Assembly: GCA_964623885.1 (NCBI GenBank) | Contig: CAZUVM010000024.1 | Coordinates: 3,407-67,406, forward strand | DNA from: CAZUVM01 sp964623885 | GTDB taxonomy: Bacteria > Verrucomicrobiota > Verrucomicrobiia > Limisphaerales > UBA8199 | Direction: 5' to 3' | DNA length: 64,000 bases | In this document: piece by piece, positions 1-9,304 of the stretch | How positions within the stretch are numbered: the first letter of the stretch is position 1 | How the letters are laid out: each line of letters begins with the position of its first letter | Made by a program: the position numbers and the translations under genes | Notes under the pieces: generated by a model | Told to the model about the DNA's origin: nothing | Seen by the model: the letters and a program-made list of their open reading frames with translations, nothing else | The model's database searches: none

Positions 1-61
1 TCAGATGCAAATCGGAAGCACCGCTTTCGACGGCATGTTTAAGCAGGTCAGCAAGGTCCAT
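1..61 (-). CDS. PilT-family ATPase, N-terminal fragment
   Basis: Only the first 20 codons lie in the window; the gene continues past the left edge. The ATG ends at position 61 and the product starts MDLADLLKHAVESGASDLH, the usual opening of PilT/PilU type IV pilus retraction ATPases, where a short helix leads to the Ser-Asp-Leu-His motif. It lies 53 bases downstream of a complete pilT on the same strand, so this is probably the second member of a tandem pilT/pilU pair. The Walker motifs are outside the window, so the assignment rests on this short match and the neighbour. Confidence 0.6.
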   Translation of the reverse strand, partial: MDLADLLKHAVESGASDLHL

Positions 62-114
62 AGTGATGTAGGTTTGGCTGTGGTTAGTTTCAGGTTCTCG
101 GTGATACGGAAATC

Positions 115-1230
115 TCAGGTCATAGCCGAAGTGCCGGAGAAGATTCCTTTGAGGTTCATCTTCAATTCATCGGGTTTGGGAGAGTTGCGTAATGCTTCCG
201 CTTCCTCGATTCGACCGGCTTTCACAAGATCGACCAAGGCCTGGTTGAAGGTCTGCATCCCTTCAGAGCGAGAGGATTGGATGGCAGCCGGAATTTTGGT
301 TGTGTCGCCTTCCAGGATCAGTTTTCTGATCCGCGGGCTATTGAGCAAGATCTCCATCGCCGCGGTTCGGCCGCCGCCCGTTCGGGGTAATAGTTTCTGA
401 CATATAATGGCACGCAGCCCGAGTGACAACTGCATGCGGACCTGCGGGACGCGGTCGGTGGGGAAGAGATTGATGAGACGTTCAAGGGACTCAGGGGCAT
501 CTTGCGTGTGCAGCGTGCCAAAGACCAGATGGCCAGTCTCGGCAGCGGTAAGCGCCACCGAAGCGGACTCCATGTCGCGCATTTCGCCAATCAGAATGAC
601 ATCGGGGTCCTGGCGCAGCACGTGTTTGAGGGCCGAGGCAAAGGTGGATGAATCGACCGAGATCTCGCGCTGGTTAATGAGGGCCAACTTATTCGTGTGC
701 ACGAATTCGATCGGGTCCTCCAGGGTCATGATGTGACAGGCCTCGGTGGAATTAATATGGTCAATGAGCGCAGCAAGGGTCGTGGATTTGCCGCTGCCGG
801 TCGCTCCGGTCACGAGCACCAGGCCATCAATGGAGGCAGCGATGGTCTTGAGGACTGGAGGCAGCTCCAGTTGCTCAATGGTAGGGATAGTCGTCCCGAT
901 CGTTCTCAATACCAGGCCCGGAAGATTTCGCTGATAGAACAAATTGACACGAAAACGTCCAAGATCAGGAATGGCAATAGCCGCGTCGCAGTCCTTGACG
1001 GCACGAAACTCTTCCATTTTTTCGTCGCTGCCGAGAACTTCGCGGGCGATCAGGAGGACATCCTGCTCGCTCACCGGCGGCAGTTCAAAGCGGCCGAGTT
1101 GACCATTGAATCGTCCGATGGGCACTTCGCCCGATTGGATGTGCAAGTCGGAGCCTTTGTTTTGCACCAGCACCGACAGCAGATCGGCCAATAAAGCCGA
1201 GCCTTTGGATTCCTGAATGGACGTTGTCAT
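115..1230 (-). CDS. pilT: Type IV pilus twitching motility ATPase PilT
   Basis: A 371-residue hexameric ATPase expected to power type IV pilus retraction at the inner membrane. Visible are the N-terminal SDLHI motif (about 27-31), Walker A GATGSGKST (142-150), an Asp box around EDPIEF (171-176), Walker B VILIGEMRD (211-219) and a His box ending in GTLHT (238-242). A version of the PilT-specific C-terminal AIRNLIRE motif is present as RIRKLILEGDTTKI (about 300-313), which favours PilT over the assembly ATPase PilB. The length is normal for the family. Its start overlaps the stop of the upstream cyclase gene by 4 bases, so the two are probably translationally coupled. No pilin or PilM-Q genes are in view. 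Confidence 0.93.
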   Translation of the reverse strand: MTTSIQESKGSALLADLLSVLVQNKGSDLHIQSGEVPIGRFNGQLGRFELPPVSEQDVLLIAREVLGSDEKMEEFRAVKDCDAAIAIPDLGRFRVNLFYQRNLPGLVLRTIGTTIPTIEQLELPPVLKTIAASIDGLVLVTGATGSGKSTTLAALIDHINSTEACHIMTLEDPIEFVHTNKLALINQREISVDSSTFASALKHVLRQDPDVILIGEMRDMESASVALTAAETGHLVFGTLHTQDAPESLERLINLFPTDRVPQVRMQLSLGLRAIICQKLLPRTGGGRTAAMEILLNSPRIRKLILEGDTTKIPAAIQSSRSEGMQTFNQALVDLVKAGRIEEAEALRNSPKPDELKMNLKGIFSGTSAMT

Positions 1231-2693
1231 AATCCTACGCTTTTGGATTGTGGGGGTTGACCGGGGGCAGTTGCATGAGACGCGACGAGTTGGCGCACCC
1301 AGAGCTTGAGTTCGGGAGAAACGGAGGTGAAGCGTACCAGTGTAGCCTTCGACGCGCCTGGTGCCTCGCCTTCAGCTTTGCCATAAATCTCGCCGCCGGG
1401 GGAAACACCCACAACCGGCTCCAGCTCGATTTTTAAGTTGCTAAGGGGAACAACAGCCAAATCGGATTCAATACCGGCCTCGGACTCAGAGACGGTAACC
1501 AACCTGCCTTGATAGACCGTTCGACCGACAAATTTTTCTTCGAGCACCGTAAAGTGGACAGGAATGGGCCTGGCGATGGGCACCAAAACCGCAGAGCTGG
1601 AGGCCAATGCCAGGTTATAGGGAGCGCCGATATTGCCAACCTCATGGAGAAGCAAAGAGTGGGCCGCTCCTTTGGGCTCGACCTTGAATTGCCGATTAAT
1701 GCCAAGCGGCGCAGTGACCTTTTCGCGTGTGCTGTCCGAGATCAGGACCTGACCGCCGGTGGTGAACGACTCGATCCTGCCCGCAAGATTCACGGTCGAG
1801 CCAACGGCGGCATACTTTGTCCGTCGCGCCGAACCAATATTGCCGACGATGACGTGTCCGGTGTGGACACCAATGCCCATTTCGAGCTCGGCCGCGCCTT
1901 TGGCAATAAGGCGCTGATTCACCCCGGGCATTGCCAACTGCATGGCGAGTGCGCACGCGACCGCTTTGCCGGCGTGATCCTCGCATTTGACCGGGGCACC
2001 AAACAAAACGAGGATCGCGTCCCCGATGATTTCGTCAATCGTCCCCTCGTAGCGACTGATGACATCCACCATTGTTTCGAGGTATAAATTAAGGAACTCG
2101 ATCACCTCCTGAGGTTTTTGGCGAGCCGCCATCGCCGTAAAGCCGCGCAAGTCCGACATCAGGATCGTGACCTCGCGCTCTTCGCCGCCCAATTGGAGGG
2201 CTTCGGGATTTCGCAGCAAACATTCGGCTACTTCCTCGGAGACGTACCGCCCAAACGCGCGCCGCACCAACTCGTGGGCGCGCGCCAACTCGGCGTTCTT
2301 TGCGGCAAGGGATCGGCGGAGCTGGTCGACGGTCAGGTGTGTGTTTACGCGCGCCAACAGTTCCCAAGCATTGAAGGGCTTGGCCACGTAATCGACAGCG
2401 CCGGCTTCAAACCCGCGGACAATGTCTGCCGTCTCAGTGCGCGCGGTCAAAAAAATCACTGGGATATCGCGGGTGAGATCCGATTCCTTCAGCCGGCGGC
2501 AGGTTTCGAAGCCATCCATTTCCGGCATCATTACATCAAGGAGAATTAAATCCGGTTGCAGCCGGCCGACCGCGCTGAGCGCCTGCGGGCCGCTGGTGGC
2601 AACGCTGATTTGGTACCCTTTATCTTTCAGGGTGCTGGAGAGCACCTGGATATTGGCCGGGGTATCGTCTACTACCAGGACACGGCTGCTCAT
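1227..2693 (-). CDS. Response regulator-adenylate/guanylate cyclase with PilZ-like tail
   Basis: A 488-residue fusion. Residues 1-120 form a REC domain with acidic pair D9/D10 and phosphoacceptor D53 in LLDVMMPEMDG. A short coiled coil leads to a class III cyclase domain (about 175-355) with the metal-binding aspartates in MSDLRGFT and DEIIGDAILVLFG and the VNLAGRIE motif, so it should make cAMP or cGMP under phosphorelay control. The last 100 or so residues (from about VPIARPIPVHF) resemble a PilZ fold (SESEAGIESDLAVVPLS, then a strand ending VRFTSVS), but the RxxxR c-di-GMP motif is not visible. The start was moved inward to the ATG of MSSRVLVVDD because the longer frame would overlap the STAS gene. 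It sits between STAS and pilT. Confidence 0.88.
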   Translation of the reverse strand: MSSRVLVVDDTPANIQVLSSTLKDKGYQISVATSGPQALSAVGRLQPDLILLDVMMPEMDGFETCRRLKESDLTRDIPVIFLTARTETADIVRGFEAGAVDYVAKPFNAWELLARVNTHLTVDQLRRSLAAKNAELARAHELVRRAFGRYVSEEVAECLLRNPEALQLGGEEREVTILMSDLRGFTAMAARQKPQEVIEFLNLYLETMVDVISRYEGTIDEIIGDAILVLFGAPVKCEDHAGKAVACALAMQLAMPGVNQRLIAKGAAELEMGIGVHTGHVIVGNIGSARRTKYAAVGSTVNLAGRIESFTTGGQVLISDSTREKVTAPLGINRQFKVEPKGAAHSLLLHEVGNIGAPYNLALASSSAVLVPIARPIPVHFTVLEEKFVGRTVYQGRLVTVSESEAGIESDLAVVPLSNLKIELEPVVGVSPGGEIYGKAEGEAPGASKATLVRFTSVSPELKLWVRQLVASHATAPGQPPQSKSVGL

Positions 2694-2703
2694 GGAGCCA
2701 CTT

Positions 2704-3090
2704 TTAATTGGGCTTCGTGTGGGAGCGTTGGCGAGCGGCCAGGTAGCGATCCAATTCCGCGACGTCTTTGAAAATGGCAATCCCCGGCAGCGCTTTCATG
2801 ATGTCAAAGACTTCCTGGATTTGAGGCTGGAGATTTATGAAAGAGGCCTGGCCCCCGCGCTCTTTCAATTGGCGGCGGGCGGTCGAGATCACCCGCAGAC
2901 CGGCGCTGCTGATGAACTTCAAGCCCGCGAGATCAAACACCAACTCCGTGACGCCACTAGCGAGCACCGGCGTGAGCTGGCGCTCGAGTTCCGGCGCGGT
3001 GACCGTGTCGAGGCTGCCGGTCAGCTTAACGGTGACAGCGCCGGTAGTTTGGGAACCGGCGTCCTTCAGGATTTGGATTTCGAGTGGCAT
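2704..3090 (-). CDS. STAS-domain anti-sigma factor antagonist (RsbV/SpoIIAA-like)
   Basis: A 128-residue single STAS domain. The hallmark FDLAGLKFISSAGLRVI spans about 52-68; S62, the second Ser of ISSAGL, aligns with the serine phosphorylated in SpoIIAA/RsbV. In partner switching this protein binds the RsbW-type kinase when unphosphorylated. The kinase homologue (3193-3615) and a SpoIIE phosphatase (3612-4787) are encoded directly upstream, so all three core components of a switch are together. The gap of 102 bases to the upstream kinase gene is the largest within the signalling block and may hold a secondary promoter. Confidence 0.88.
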   Translation of the reverse strand: MPLEIQILKDAGSQTTGAVTVKLTGSLDTVTAPELERQLTPVLASGVTELVFDLAGLKFISSAGLRVISTARRQLKERGGQASFINLQPQIQEVFDIMKALPGIAIFKDVAELDRYLAARQRSHTKPN

Positions 3091-3192
3091 AGATTTGTGT
3101 GATTTAGTTTTTTATTTTGGTGAAATGAGCAGACCCAAAGCTTGGCAATCGCTTGAACCGAAAAGGCATTAGGTTATGACGCGGTTGTGAAT

Positions 3193-3615
3193 TCATGAGG
3201 AAGCCGGCCTGGCAGGCAGGTTTTTTGTCAGGCGCAGGACGTTCTGGCCGGCTTCGCGCCGGTAATGGATTTCGTCGGCATAATGCCGAACGAGTGAAAT
3301 TCCCCAGCCTCCCGGGGGGCGTTCCGGATCGTCGGTCCGAGTGTTGTCGATAAGCCGGCGTGTCGGATCAAATTCAGGGCCACGATCGCGCAACTCAATG
3401 GTCACGGTATTTCCAGTATGATCCAGGATCACTTGCAGCTTTTGCGACGGGTCTCGTTTGTATCCGTGATCAACGATATTGCTGCCGCATTCCTCGAGGG
3501 CGAGCGCCAGACCGAAAATCACGCGTTCGTCGAGCTTATGTTTGCGCCCAAAGTCCTGGAAGGTTTCGACGGCGCGCATGACTTCCTGGGGCGTAGCCTG
3601 GAGTTCGAGAGTCAT
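3193..3615 (-). CDS. RsbW/SpoIIAB-like serine kinase (GHKL ATPase)
   Basis: A 140-residue HATPase_c protein of the anti-sigma regulatory factor type. The N box is in ALALEECGSNIVDHGY (about 40-55), and a G-box region with DRGPEFDPT and GGWGISLVRHYADEI is at about 79-112. These short single-domain GHKL proteins phosphorylate a STAS partner and sequester a sigma factor or other target. The ATG overlaps the stop of the SpoIIE phosphatase gene by 4 bases. No sigma factor gene is in the window, so the output target is unknown and may not be a sigma factor. Confidence 0.87.
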   Translation of the reverse strand: MTLELQATPQEVMRAVETFQDFGRKHKLDERVIFGLALALEECGSNIVDHGYKRDPSQKLQVILDHTGNTVTIELRDRGPEFDPTRRLIDNTRTDDPERPPGGWGISLVRHYADEIHYRREAGQNVLRLTKNLPARPASS

Positions 3616-4787
3616 AGGCCCTCCTTGGGGTGAGCGCTTCTGCTGTTGTGGCTGACTTTGAGGGCCAAAATCGCAATATCGTCCGATTGCGGAGCCGTTC
3701 CGGCAAATGCGCGGACCTTCTTTAATAGTCCCGAAGTAACGCCGGCGGCTCTTTGCCCCCCCAACTCACCTGCATCCACCAACAATCTGTTATTGCCGTA
3801 ACATTCTTCTTCGGAATTAAAGGCCTCGTTCACGCCATCGGTGTAAAAGAGCAGCATATCTCCCTCACCCAGCACGAACTCCGTGCGCTCAAATTGGAGG
3901 CCGGGTTCGAAGCCAAGAGCCGTACCTAAATTCCGAACCGCCCAGCGGGGCGGTGCGCCAGAGGCAAGGAGCACCGGACGGCAATGTCCGCCGTTGGCCA
4001 GGGTAAACCGGCCGGACTTCGGCTCATACACTCCGCACAAGAAAGTAACAAACATGCCGGAGGGGTTGTCGGCAGCCAGCTCATCATTGAGGCGGGCCAG
4101 AATTCGTTCGGGTTCGGCGAGATCGCGCGCCAATAGCTGAGCGAGGCTCATGGCGCGCACCATGAACATGGAAGCCGGGATGCCTTTGCCCGAAACATCC
4201 CCCAGGAACAACACCAACCGCTCGGGCCCCGCGGCGCACAAGCCATAAAGATCACCACCCACCTCGTGCGCCGGCTCAATCAACGCGCTAAATTCGATGC
4301 CATAGGCATGCTCGAACGCGGCGAAGGCATGGGGCAGCATGCCCATCTGAATTTCGCGCGCCACGCGCAGTTCGCTGGCCATCTGCTCCTTTACCGCATC
4401 ACCGTACGCCTTGGCCTTGAGCAAGGAGCGCACGCGCGCCTTCACTTCGAGCATTTCGAATGGCTTGGTCAGATAATCATTGGCACCGGCCTCAAAACCG
4501 CGCGTCTTGTTCTGCACTTCCTCCAGGGAAGAGAGAAACATGATGGGCACCTCAGCCGTCTCCGGCATTGCCCGCAGTTGACGGCAAACCTCATAACCGT
4601 CCATCCCCGGCATCACGATGTCGAGGAGCACCAGATCGGGCGGCGTGCGTCGAGCAGCTTCAAGGGCCATCTGGCCATTCAAAGCAAGGCTAAGCTTATG
4701 ATCGGACTTTAAGCCTTCGACCAGGATGTCCAGGTTGGTTTTGGCATCATCCACGAGCAATACGCGGCATTCAGCGAGGCTTTTCAT
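3612..4787 (-). CDS. REC-SpoIIE/PP2C serine phosphatase (RsbU-like)
   Basis: A 391-residue protein. The N-terminal REC domain (about 8-125) has the acidic pair DD, phosphoacceptor motif LVLLDIVMPGMDG and the conserved K of LTKPFE. A linker with AREIQMGMLP, typical of RsbU-type enzymes, leads to a PP2C/SpoIIE phosphatase domain with the metal-binding EVGGDLYG, FLGDVSGKGIPASM, NGGHCRP, LLFYTDGVNEA and QSDDIAIL motifs. It should dephosphorylate the STAS protein once its REC domain is phosphorylated. Both ends overlap neighbours by 4 bases (hybrid kinase upstream, RsbW-like downstream), so the phosphorelay to partner-switch link is built into the operon. Confidence 0.92.
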   Translation of the reverse strand: MKSLAECRVLLVDDAKTNLDILVEGLKSDHKLSLALNGQMALEAARRTPPDLVLLDIVMPGMDGYEVCRQLRAMPETAEVPIMFLSSLEEVQNKTRGFEAGANDYLTKPFEMLEVKARVRSLLKAKAYGDAVKEQMASELRVAREIQMGMLPHAFAAFEHAYGIEFSALIEPAHEVGGDLYGLCAAGPERLVLFLGDVSGKGIPASMFMVRAMSLAQLLARDLAEPERILARLNDELAADNPSGMFVTFLCGVYEPKSGRFTLANGGHCRPVLLASGAPPRWAVRNLGTALGFEPGLQFERTEFVLGEGDMLLFYTDGVNEAFNSEEECYGNNRLLVDAGELGGQRAAGVTSGLLKKVRAFAGTAPQSDDIAILALKVSHNSRSAHPKEGL

Positions 4788-7700
4788 CCAGGCGATAATT
4801 TCTTGAGTGCTTGCTCGAGTTGCGCCTGGGCATCGGCAAAGGCATAGCCTTGCACGAGCTTCTCAAAGGCGGACCAGGAGTCATTGGGAAATAAAACGCG
4901 CAACGTTGCCTGATTGGTCTCGATGAAGTCAGTCGCGCCGGAATCGAAATCGGTGAGCAGTTTCGCCAACTGTTCAGCCGAAGTCCGCACTTGCTCCGCA
5001 TTCGCATTCGCAGTCGGCATCCCCGGCGCCACGGCGTTTTCGGGCTCCGTAGCATCCAAAGCTTTCTGCAATTGGGCGATTAAGGGATCCAGCGCTGCAG
5101 AAACCTGGGCTTTCGCTGCGTCGATTTCAGCAGTCGCGGCCTGGTTGCGAATGAGTTTCTCCAGATTAGCCGCGGCGGCCTGGACAGGTTTGGCGCCGAG
5201 GTTGCCGGCGACTCCTTTAAGCGTATGAGCGAGGCGCTCGGCAAGGGCGACATCGCCTTGAATCAGGGCGCTGTTTATTTGCTGGACGGATGGGCCTTGC
5301 TGCTCAAGGAACTGTCGAAGGATCTTTCGATATAGCTTCCGATTCCCGGCGACGCGAGAAAGGCCGTCCGCCATGTCGAGACCAATAATGGACGGCAAAT
5401 CCGGGTCGGCAGACTTCGCCGGCGCTTCAACAACGGTGTCGCCGTTCAGGGGCGAGGAAGCGGGAGGCGGATTTTTACAAAAGCGTCCCACGGTCTCGAA
5501 GAGGTTGGCCGGCTCGATCGGTTTAGAAATGTGATCGTTCATCCCGGCCGCGAGGCAACGCTGGCGCTCCTCGATGGTGGCGTGGGCGGTCATGGCGATG
5601 ATCGGGAGTGTGGCGAAGCGTGAATCGGATCGGAGTTTGGCCGTCGCTTGATAGCCATCCATTTCCGGCATCTGCAGGTCCATCAAGACAACGTCGAAAG
5701 GCGGCGGCTGTGGACCGCCAGCCAGGATCTCGACGGCTTCGCGTCCATTATTGGCGACCTTCACCGTGGCCCCGACGCCTTCGAGAAGCTCGACAGCAAT
5801 CTGTTGATTAATCTCGTTGTCCTCGGTTAACAGGATGCGCGCGCCCCGAAGCAAAGCAGATTGCTGAGTTTCTGATGAAACCGCGCTCTCTTCGCCCGAA
5901 TGACCGAAGACGTTGACCAGTGTGTCGACGATCATCGACTTGGTCACCGGTTTGACCAGAAAACCATCCAATTGCAGCCGCTCGGCTTCCTCGCGCACCT
6001 CCTCGCGCCCGAAGGCAGTCACCAGCACAATGGCAGGCTGGTGGCTCAAGGTTTCGTCGCTTTTAATATGCCTGCTGGCGAGCAACCCATCCATGCCGGG
6101 CATGCGCCAGTCCATGAATACAATGTCGTAGGGTTCCTGTGGGTCATGCTGCCGGATGCTAGCGATAGCCTCCGCGCCGGAAGCGACCGCATCCACCTTG
6201 GTGACTACGGTGCTCAAGGGTTCTTGAAGGATCTCGCGAGCCGTTGGGTTGTCATCCACCACAAGCACACGAAGTTTGGCGAGGCGTTCGGGAACGATTT
6301 TGCCGGCTCCTTTTTCGGTGCCAACGCCGAGCCAGACGGTGAAGAAAAACACACTCCCGACACCTGGTTCGCTCTCGAGCCAAATCTTCCCTCCCATTAA
6401 TTCGACCAGGCGCAGGCAGATGGTCAGGCCCAATCCAGTGCCACCGTGTTTCCGAGTGGTGGACATATCTGCCTGGGTAAAGGGCTGGAAAAGCCTGGCG
6501 GCTTGCTCGCGCGTCATACCCATACCGGTATCGCGGACGGCGAACTTGAGCTGCACCTTTTCGCCGGTGCGTTCGAGCAGTTGAATGTCCAAACGGATTT
6601 CGCCGCGCTCGGTGAATTTAACGGCGTTGTTGACGAAGTTGGTCAGGATCTGCCCGAGCCGGAGCGGGTCGCCAAGGAGGTGCTCGGGAATGCCGGGCGC
6701 GACATGGGCAAGGAATTCCAATCCCTTCTCGTGAGCTTTTTGAGCCGTCAGCGTGGTCACCGAACTGATCACTTCGTCCAGCTTGAAATCGGTGGTCTCG
6801 ATTTCCAGCTTGCCGGCTTCGATCTTTGAGAAATCAAGAATGTCGTTGATCACGGCCAGCAGGGATGTGCCGGCATTGTGCACTTTGCTCACGTAGTCGC
6901 GCTGCTTGGGGGTGAGCTGAGTTTTAAGGGCGAGATGCGACAAGCCGATAATGGCGTTCATCGGCGTGCGAATTTCGTGACTCATGTTCGCGAGGAACAT
7001 GGACTTCATTTGGGTCGCTTCCTCAGCCTTTTGTTTGGCCCCAGTGAGTTCCATCTCGAGCAGCTTAAAGTCGGTGATGTCTTGGGTGACACCAAACATG
7101 TTCCTGGGTACGCCGTTCTCGTCCTTGACGACATGGCCCAAGGCGTGGATCCAAACCACGCGCCCGTCCACAGGCCGTTTGTAAGCGTAGGTGGCGTCAT
7201 AGACCGGGATTTTCCCCGCGACAGCGGCTTCGAACTTTTCGATCGTGATTTTGGCGGCCGCCTCGTCGCCCTGGCGCACGTGTTCGATCCATTCGCTGAG
7301 TGAGTAACGCAGATCGGGCACGAGCGGCTCGCCGAAAATCCGCGCCGCCCGCTCGGATGAGTTGTAATAGCCGGCCCCATCCAGGGGCACATGCCAGTAA
7401 CCGGCTTTGGTCAGGTCCAGTGCAGTGTCGGCCTGAAAGTTGATACGCTGGAGTTCGTCTTTGCGCCGCTGCAAGTCAGCCTCAACCTGCTTGCGCAGAG
7501 TGATATCGGTGAAACTAACGACGGAGCCGACCACAGTGTCATCTTTTAGCATCGGTGTGGCGCCGTACTCGACCGGCAACCCGATACCGTCTTTGCGCCA
7601 GAGGAATTCATCATCGATCCGGCTCGCCTTGCCTTGTTTGTAGGCGGCGTACATGGGGCACTCTTCTTTCGGATACAGACTGCCATCGGGCCGATGGTGA

Positions 7701-9283
7701 TGGAAGGTGGCATGTGAGGGTTGCCCGATTAGCTCCTCGGCCGTGAACCCGAGCATCCGGCAGGCAGCGGGGTTTATGAAAGTGATTCGGCCCTCGATAT
7801 CCGTGCCAAAAATCCCTTCGGCACTCGATTCGAGCAGGAGCCGCGAGCGTTCTTCGCTGGCCTTGAGTTGCTCGCGTTGATTCATCAACGCCCCCTTCTG
7901 GGTCAGCAATTCTTCCTTTTGGGTGAGCAACTCTTCCTGGGACTGAGTCAGCTCGGCCGTCTGTTCCTCAAGCTGGCGTGCTTGCTCCTGGGTTTGGGCC
8001 AACAGCTCCTGGGTTCGCAAATTGCGCACCAGGACCTCGAGGCTCATTCCGATGACCGGCAACAATTCCTGCAGCAACGCCTCATGTTGAGGTGCCAAAG
8101 AGCGGAACATGGCGATCTCGATTACGCCGAGCAACGAATCTTTAGATAGCAATGGCGACGCCACCGCCTGAGTAGGCAGCGCCGAACCCAGACCTGACGA
8201 AACTCGCAGATAGGCTGGGGGCAGAGCCGTCAATTGAACGGTCCTCCGCTCGAGAGCGCATTGGCCCACGAGGCCTTCACCCAGGCCAAACGTTCCCCTA
8301 ATACTTGCATCTTCTGCTAGACCGTACGCCGCGATTCGTTTGAGCCTGCCGCTATTCGCTTCAAACTGATAAAACCCGGCGACGCCTCCACCCAGCAACG
8401 GAACCAACCCGGACACGAGCTTTTGTCCGAACTCCGGCAGAGACGTGGCAACCTGCAGATCCGAGGTGAGTTTGCCGGCGTTCGATTTTACCCAGCGCTG
8501 CTGGTCCATGGCGGCAGCACCACTCTTAAGAATGTCGATCGAACGAGCGAGAGCACCAGTTTCATCGGTAGCCGAGGTAAACGGGACTTCTTTAGCATAA
8601 TCACCCGCGGCAATTGCATTTACGGAACTTTGGAGCGCCTGAATCGGGCGGACGATTCGACGGAAGGTCGCGTAACCCAACAAACCGGTAAGTGCGACAG
8701 CAACTGAATTTGCAACGAGCATCCTCCAAGTCGACTCGCTTACAGCCTGGATGGCCTGGTTGCCCGCAACGCTCGCAAGGTTTTGGTTGTAGCGGATCCA
8801 TTCAGTGGAAGCCTTGCCGAGGTGATCGGCTGATTCTGCCATTGCACCGTGAAGCAGGTCCGTCGCCGCGTCACGGCGCCCTTGGCCGGCTAGCGTGAGG
8901 CACTGTCTGGCCCCCGCGACGTAGTCGCGGTAGGCATTCTGAAAATCGCTCCATAGCTGCCGGTCTTTTTCGTCCGAAATCAACCGGTCCCCATAATCAC
9001 GCAGCATCCGAGACACGTCCGCCTCGGTCTGATCGAAGGCCAATTGGGCTTTCGTTTGAGCTTCCTGGTTGGTGGCCAACAAATGATCCCGCACGTGTAG
9101 TCGTAACTCAGAAAAAGTTCTAGAGAGATCGCCCAAGGCCACCAGGCTTGGGATCTGCATCTCGGAAACAAATCGGGTACGTTCTTCGATGTGTGACAAC
9201 TGCAGGCGAGCGAAAATTCCCATGCCAACGAGAGCGATTAACGGCACCGCCACAAGGATGATCAAGCGCCTGGCAATCGTCAT
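4784..9283 (-). CDS. Hybrid sensor histidine kinase (HAMP-GAF-PAS-PAS-HisKA-REC-REC-HPt)
   Basis: A 1499-residue membrane kinase. In order: TM1 (about 5-25), an extracytoplasmic helical sensor (about 30-185), TM2 (about 188-206), HAMP (207-258), GAF (about 275-410), a coiled coil rich in Gln/Glu/Leu repeats (415-475), PAS (478-598), a second PAS (about 620-745), HisKA with H769 in NMSHEIRTP, HATPase_c with DTGMGM and GGTGLGL, REC1 with D1058, REC2 with D1202, and an HPt domain with H1353 in AHTLKGVAG. The final 80 residues are unassigned. The complete His-Asp-His-Asp layout suggests relay to the REC domains of the downstream phosphatase and cyclase. The signal sensed is unknown. Confidence 0.94.
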   Translation of the reverse strand: MTIARRLIILVAVPLIALVGMGIFARLQLSHIEERTRFVSEMQIPSLVALGDLSRTFSELRLHVRDHLLATNQEAQTKAQLAFDQTEADVSRMLRDYGDRLISDEKDRQLWSDFQNAYRDYVAGARQCLTLAGQGRRDAATDLLHGAMAESADHLGKASTEWIRYNQNLASVAGNQAIQAVSESTWRMLVANSVAVALTGLLGYATFRRIVRPIQALQSSVNAIAAGDYAKEVPFTSATDETGALARSIDILKSGAAAMDQQRWVKSNAGKLTSDLQVATSLPEFGQKLVSGLVPLLGGGVAGFYQFEANSGRLKRIAAYGLAEDASIRGTFGLGEGLVGQCALERRTVQLTALPPAYLRVSSGLGSALPTQAVASPLLSKDSLLGVIEIAMFRSLAPQHEALLQELLPVIGMSLEVLVRNLRTQELLAQTQEQARQLEEQTAELTQSQEELLTQKEELLTQKGALMNQREQLKASEERSRLLLESSAEGIFGTDIEGRITFINPAACRMLGFTAEELIGQPSHATFHHHRPDGSLYPKEECPMYAAYKQGKASRIDDEFLWRKDGIGLPVEYGATPMLKDDTVVGSVVSFTDITLRKQVEADLQRRKDELQRINFQADTALDLTKAGYWHVPLDGAGYYNSSERAARIFGEPLVPDLRYSLSEWIEHVRQGDEAAAKITIEKFEAAVAGKIPVYDATYAYKRPVDGRVVWIHALGHVVKDENGVPRNMFGVTQDITDFKLLEMELTGAKQKAEEATQMKSMFLANMSHEIRTPMNAIIGLSHLALKTQLTPKQRDYVSKVHNAGTSLLAVINDILDFSKIEAGKLEIETTDFKLDEVISSVTTLTAQKAHEKGLEFLAHVAPGIPEHLLGDPLRLGQILTNFVNNAVKFTERGEIRLDIQLLERTGEKVQLKFAVRDTGMGMTREQAARLFQPFTQADMSTTRKHGGTGLGLTICLRLVELMGGKIWLESEPGVGSVFFFTVWLGVGTEKGAGKIVPERLAKLRVLVVDDNPTAREILQEPLSTVVTKVDAVASGAEAIASIRQHDPQEPYDIVFMDWRMPGMDGLLASRHIKSDETLSHQPAIVLVTAFGREEVREEAERLQLDGFLVKPVTKSMIVDTLVNVFGHSGEESAVSSETQQSALLRGARILLTEDNEINQQIAVELLEGVGATVKVANNGREAVEILAGGPQPPPFDVVLMDLQMPEMDGYQATAKLRSDSRFATLPIIAMTAHATIEERQRCLAAGMNDHISKPIEPANLFETVGRFCKNPPPASSPLNGDTVVEAPAKSADPDLPSIIGLDMADGLSRVAGNRKLYRKILRQFLEQQGPSVQQINSALIQGDVALAERLAHTLKGVAGNLGAKPVQAAAANLEKLIRNQAATAEIDAAKAQVSAALDPLIAQLQKALDATEPENAVAPGMPTANANAEQVRTSAEQLAKLLTDFDSGATDFIETNQATLRVLFPNDSWSAFEKLVQGYAFADAQAQLEQALKKLSPG

Positions 9284-9304
9284 GGTTTTACTCTTGTTCC
9301 CGAA

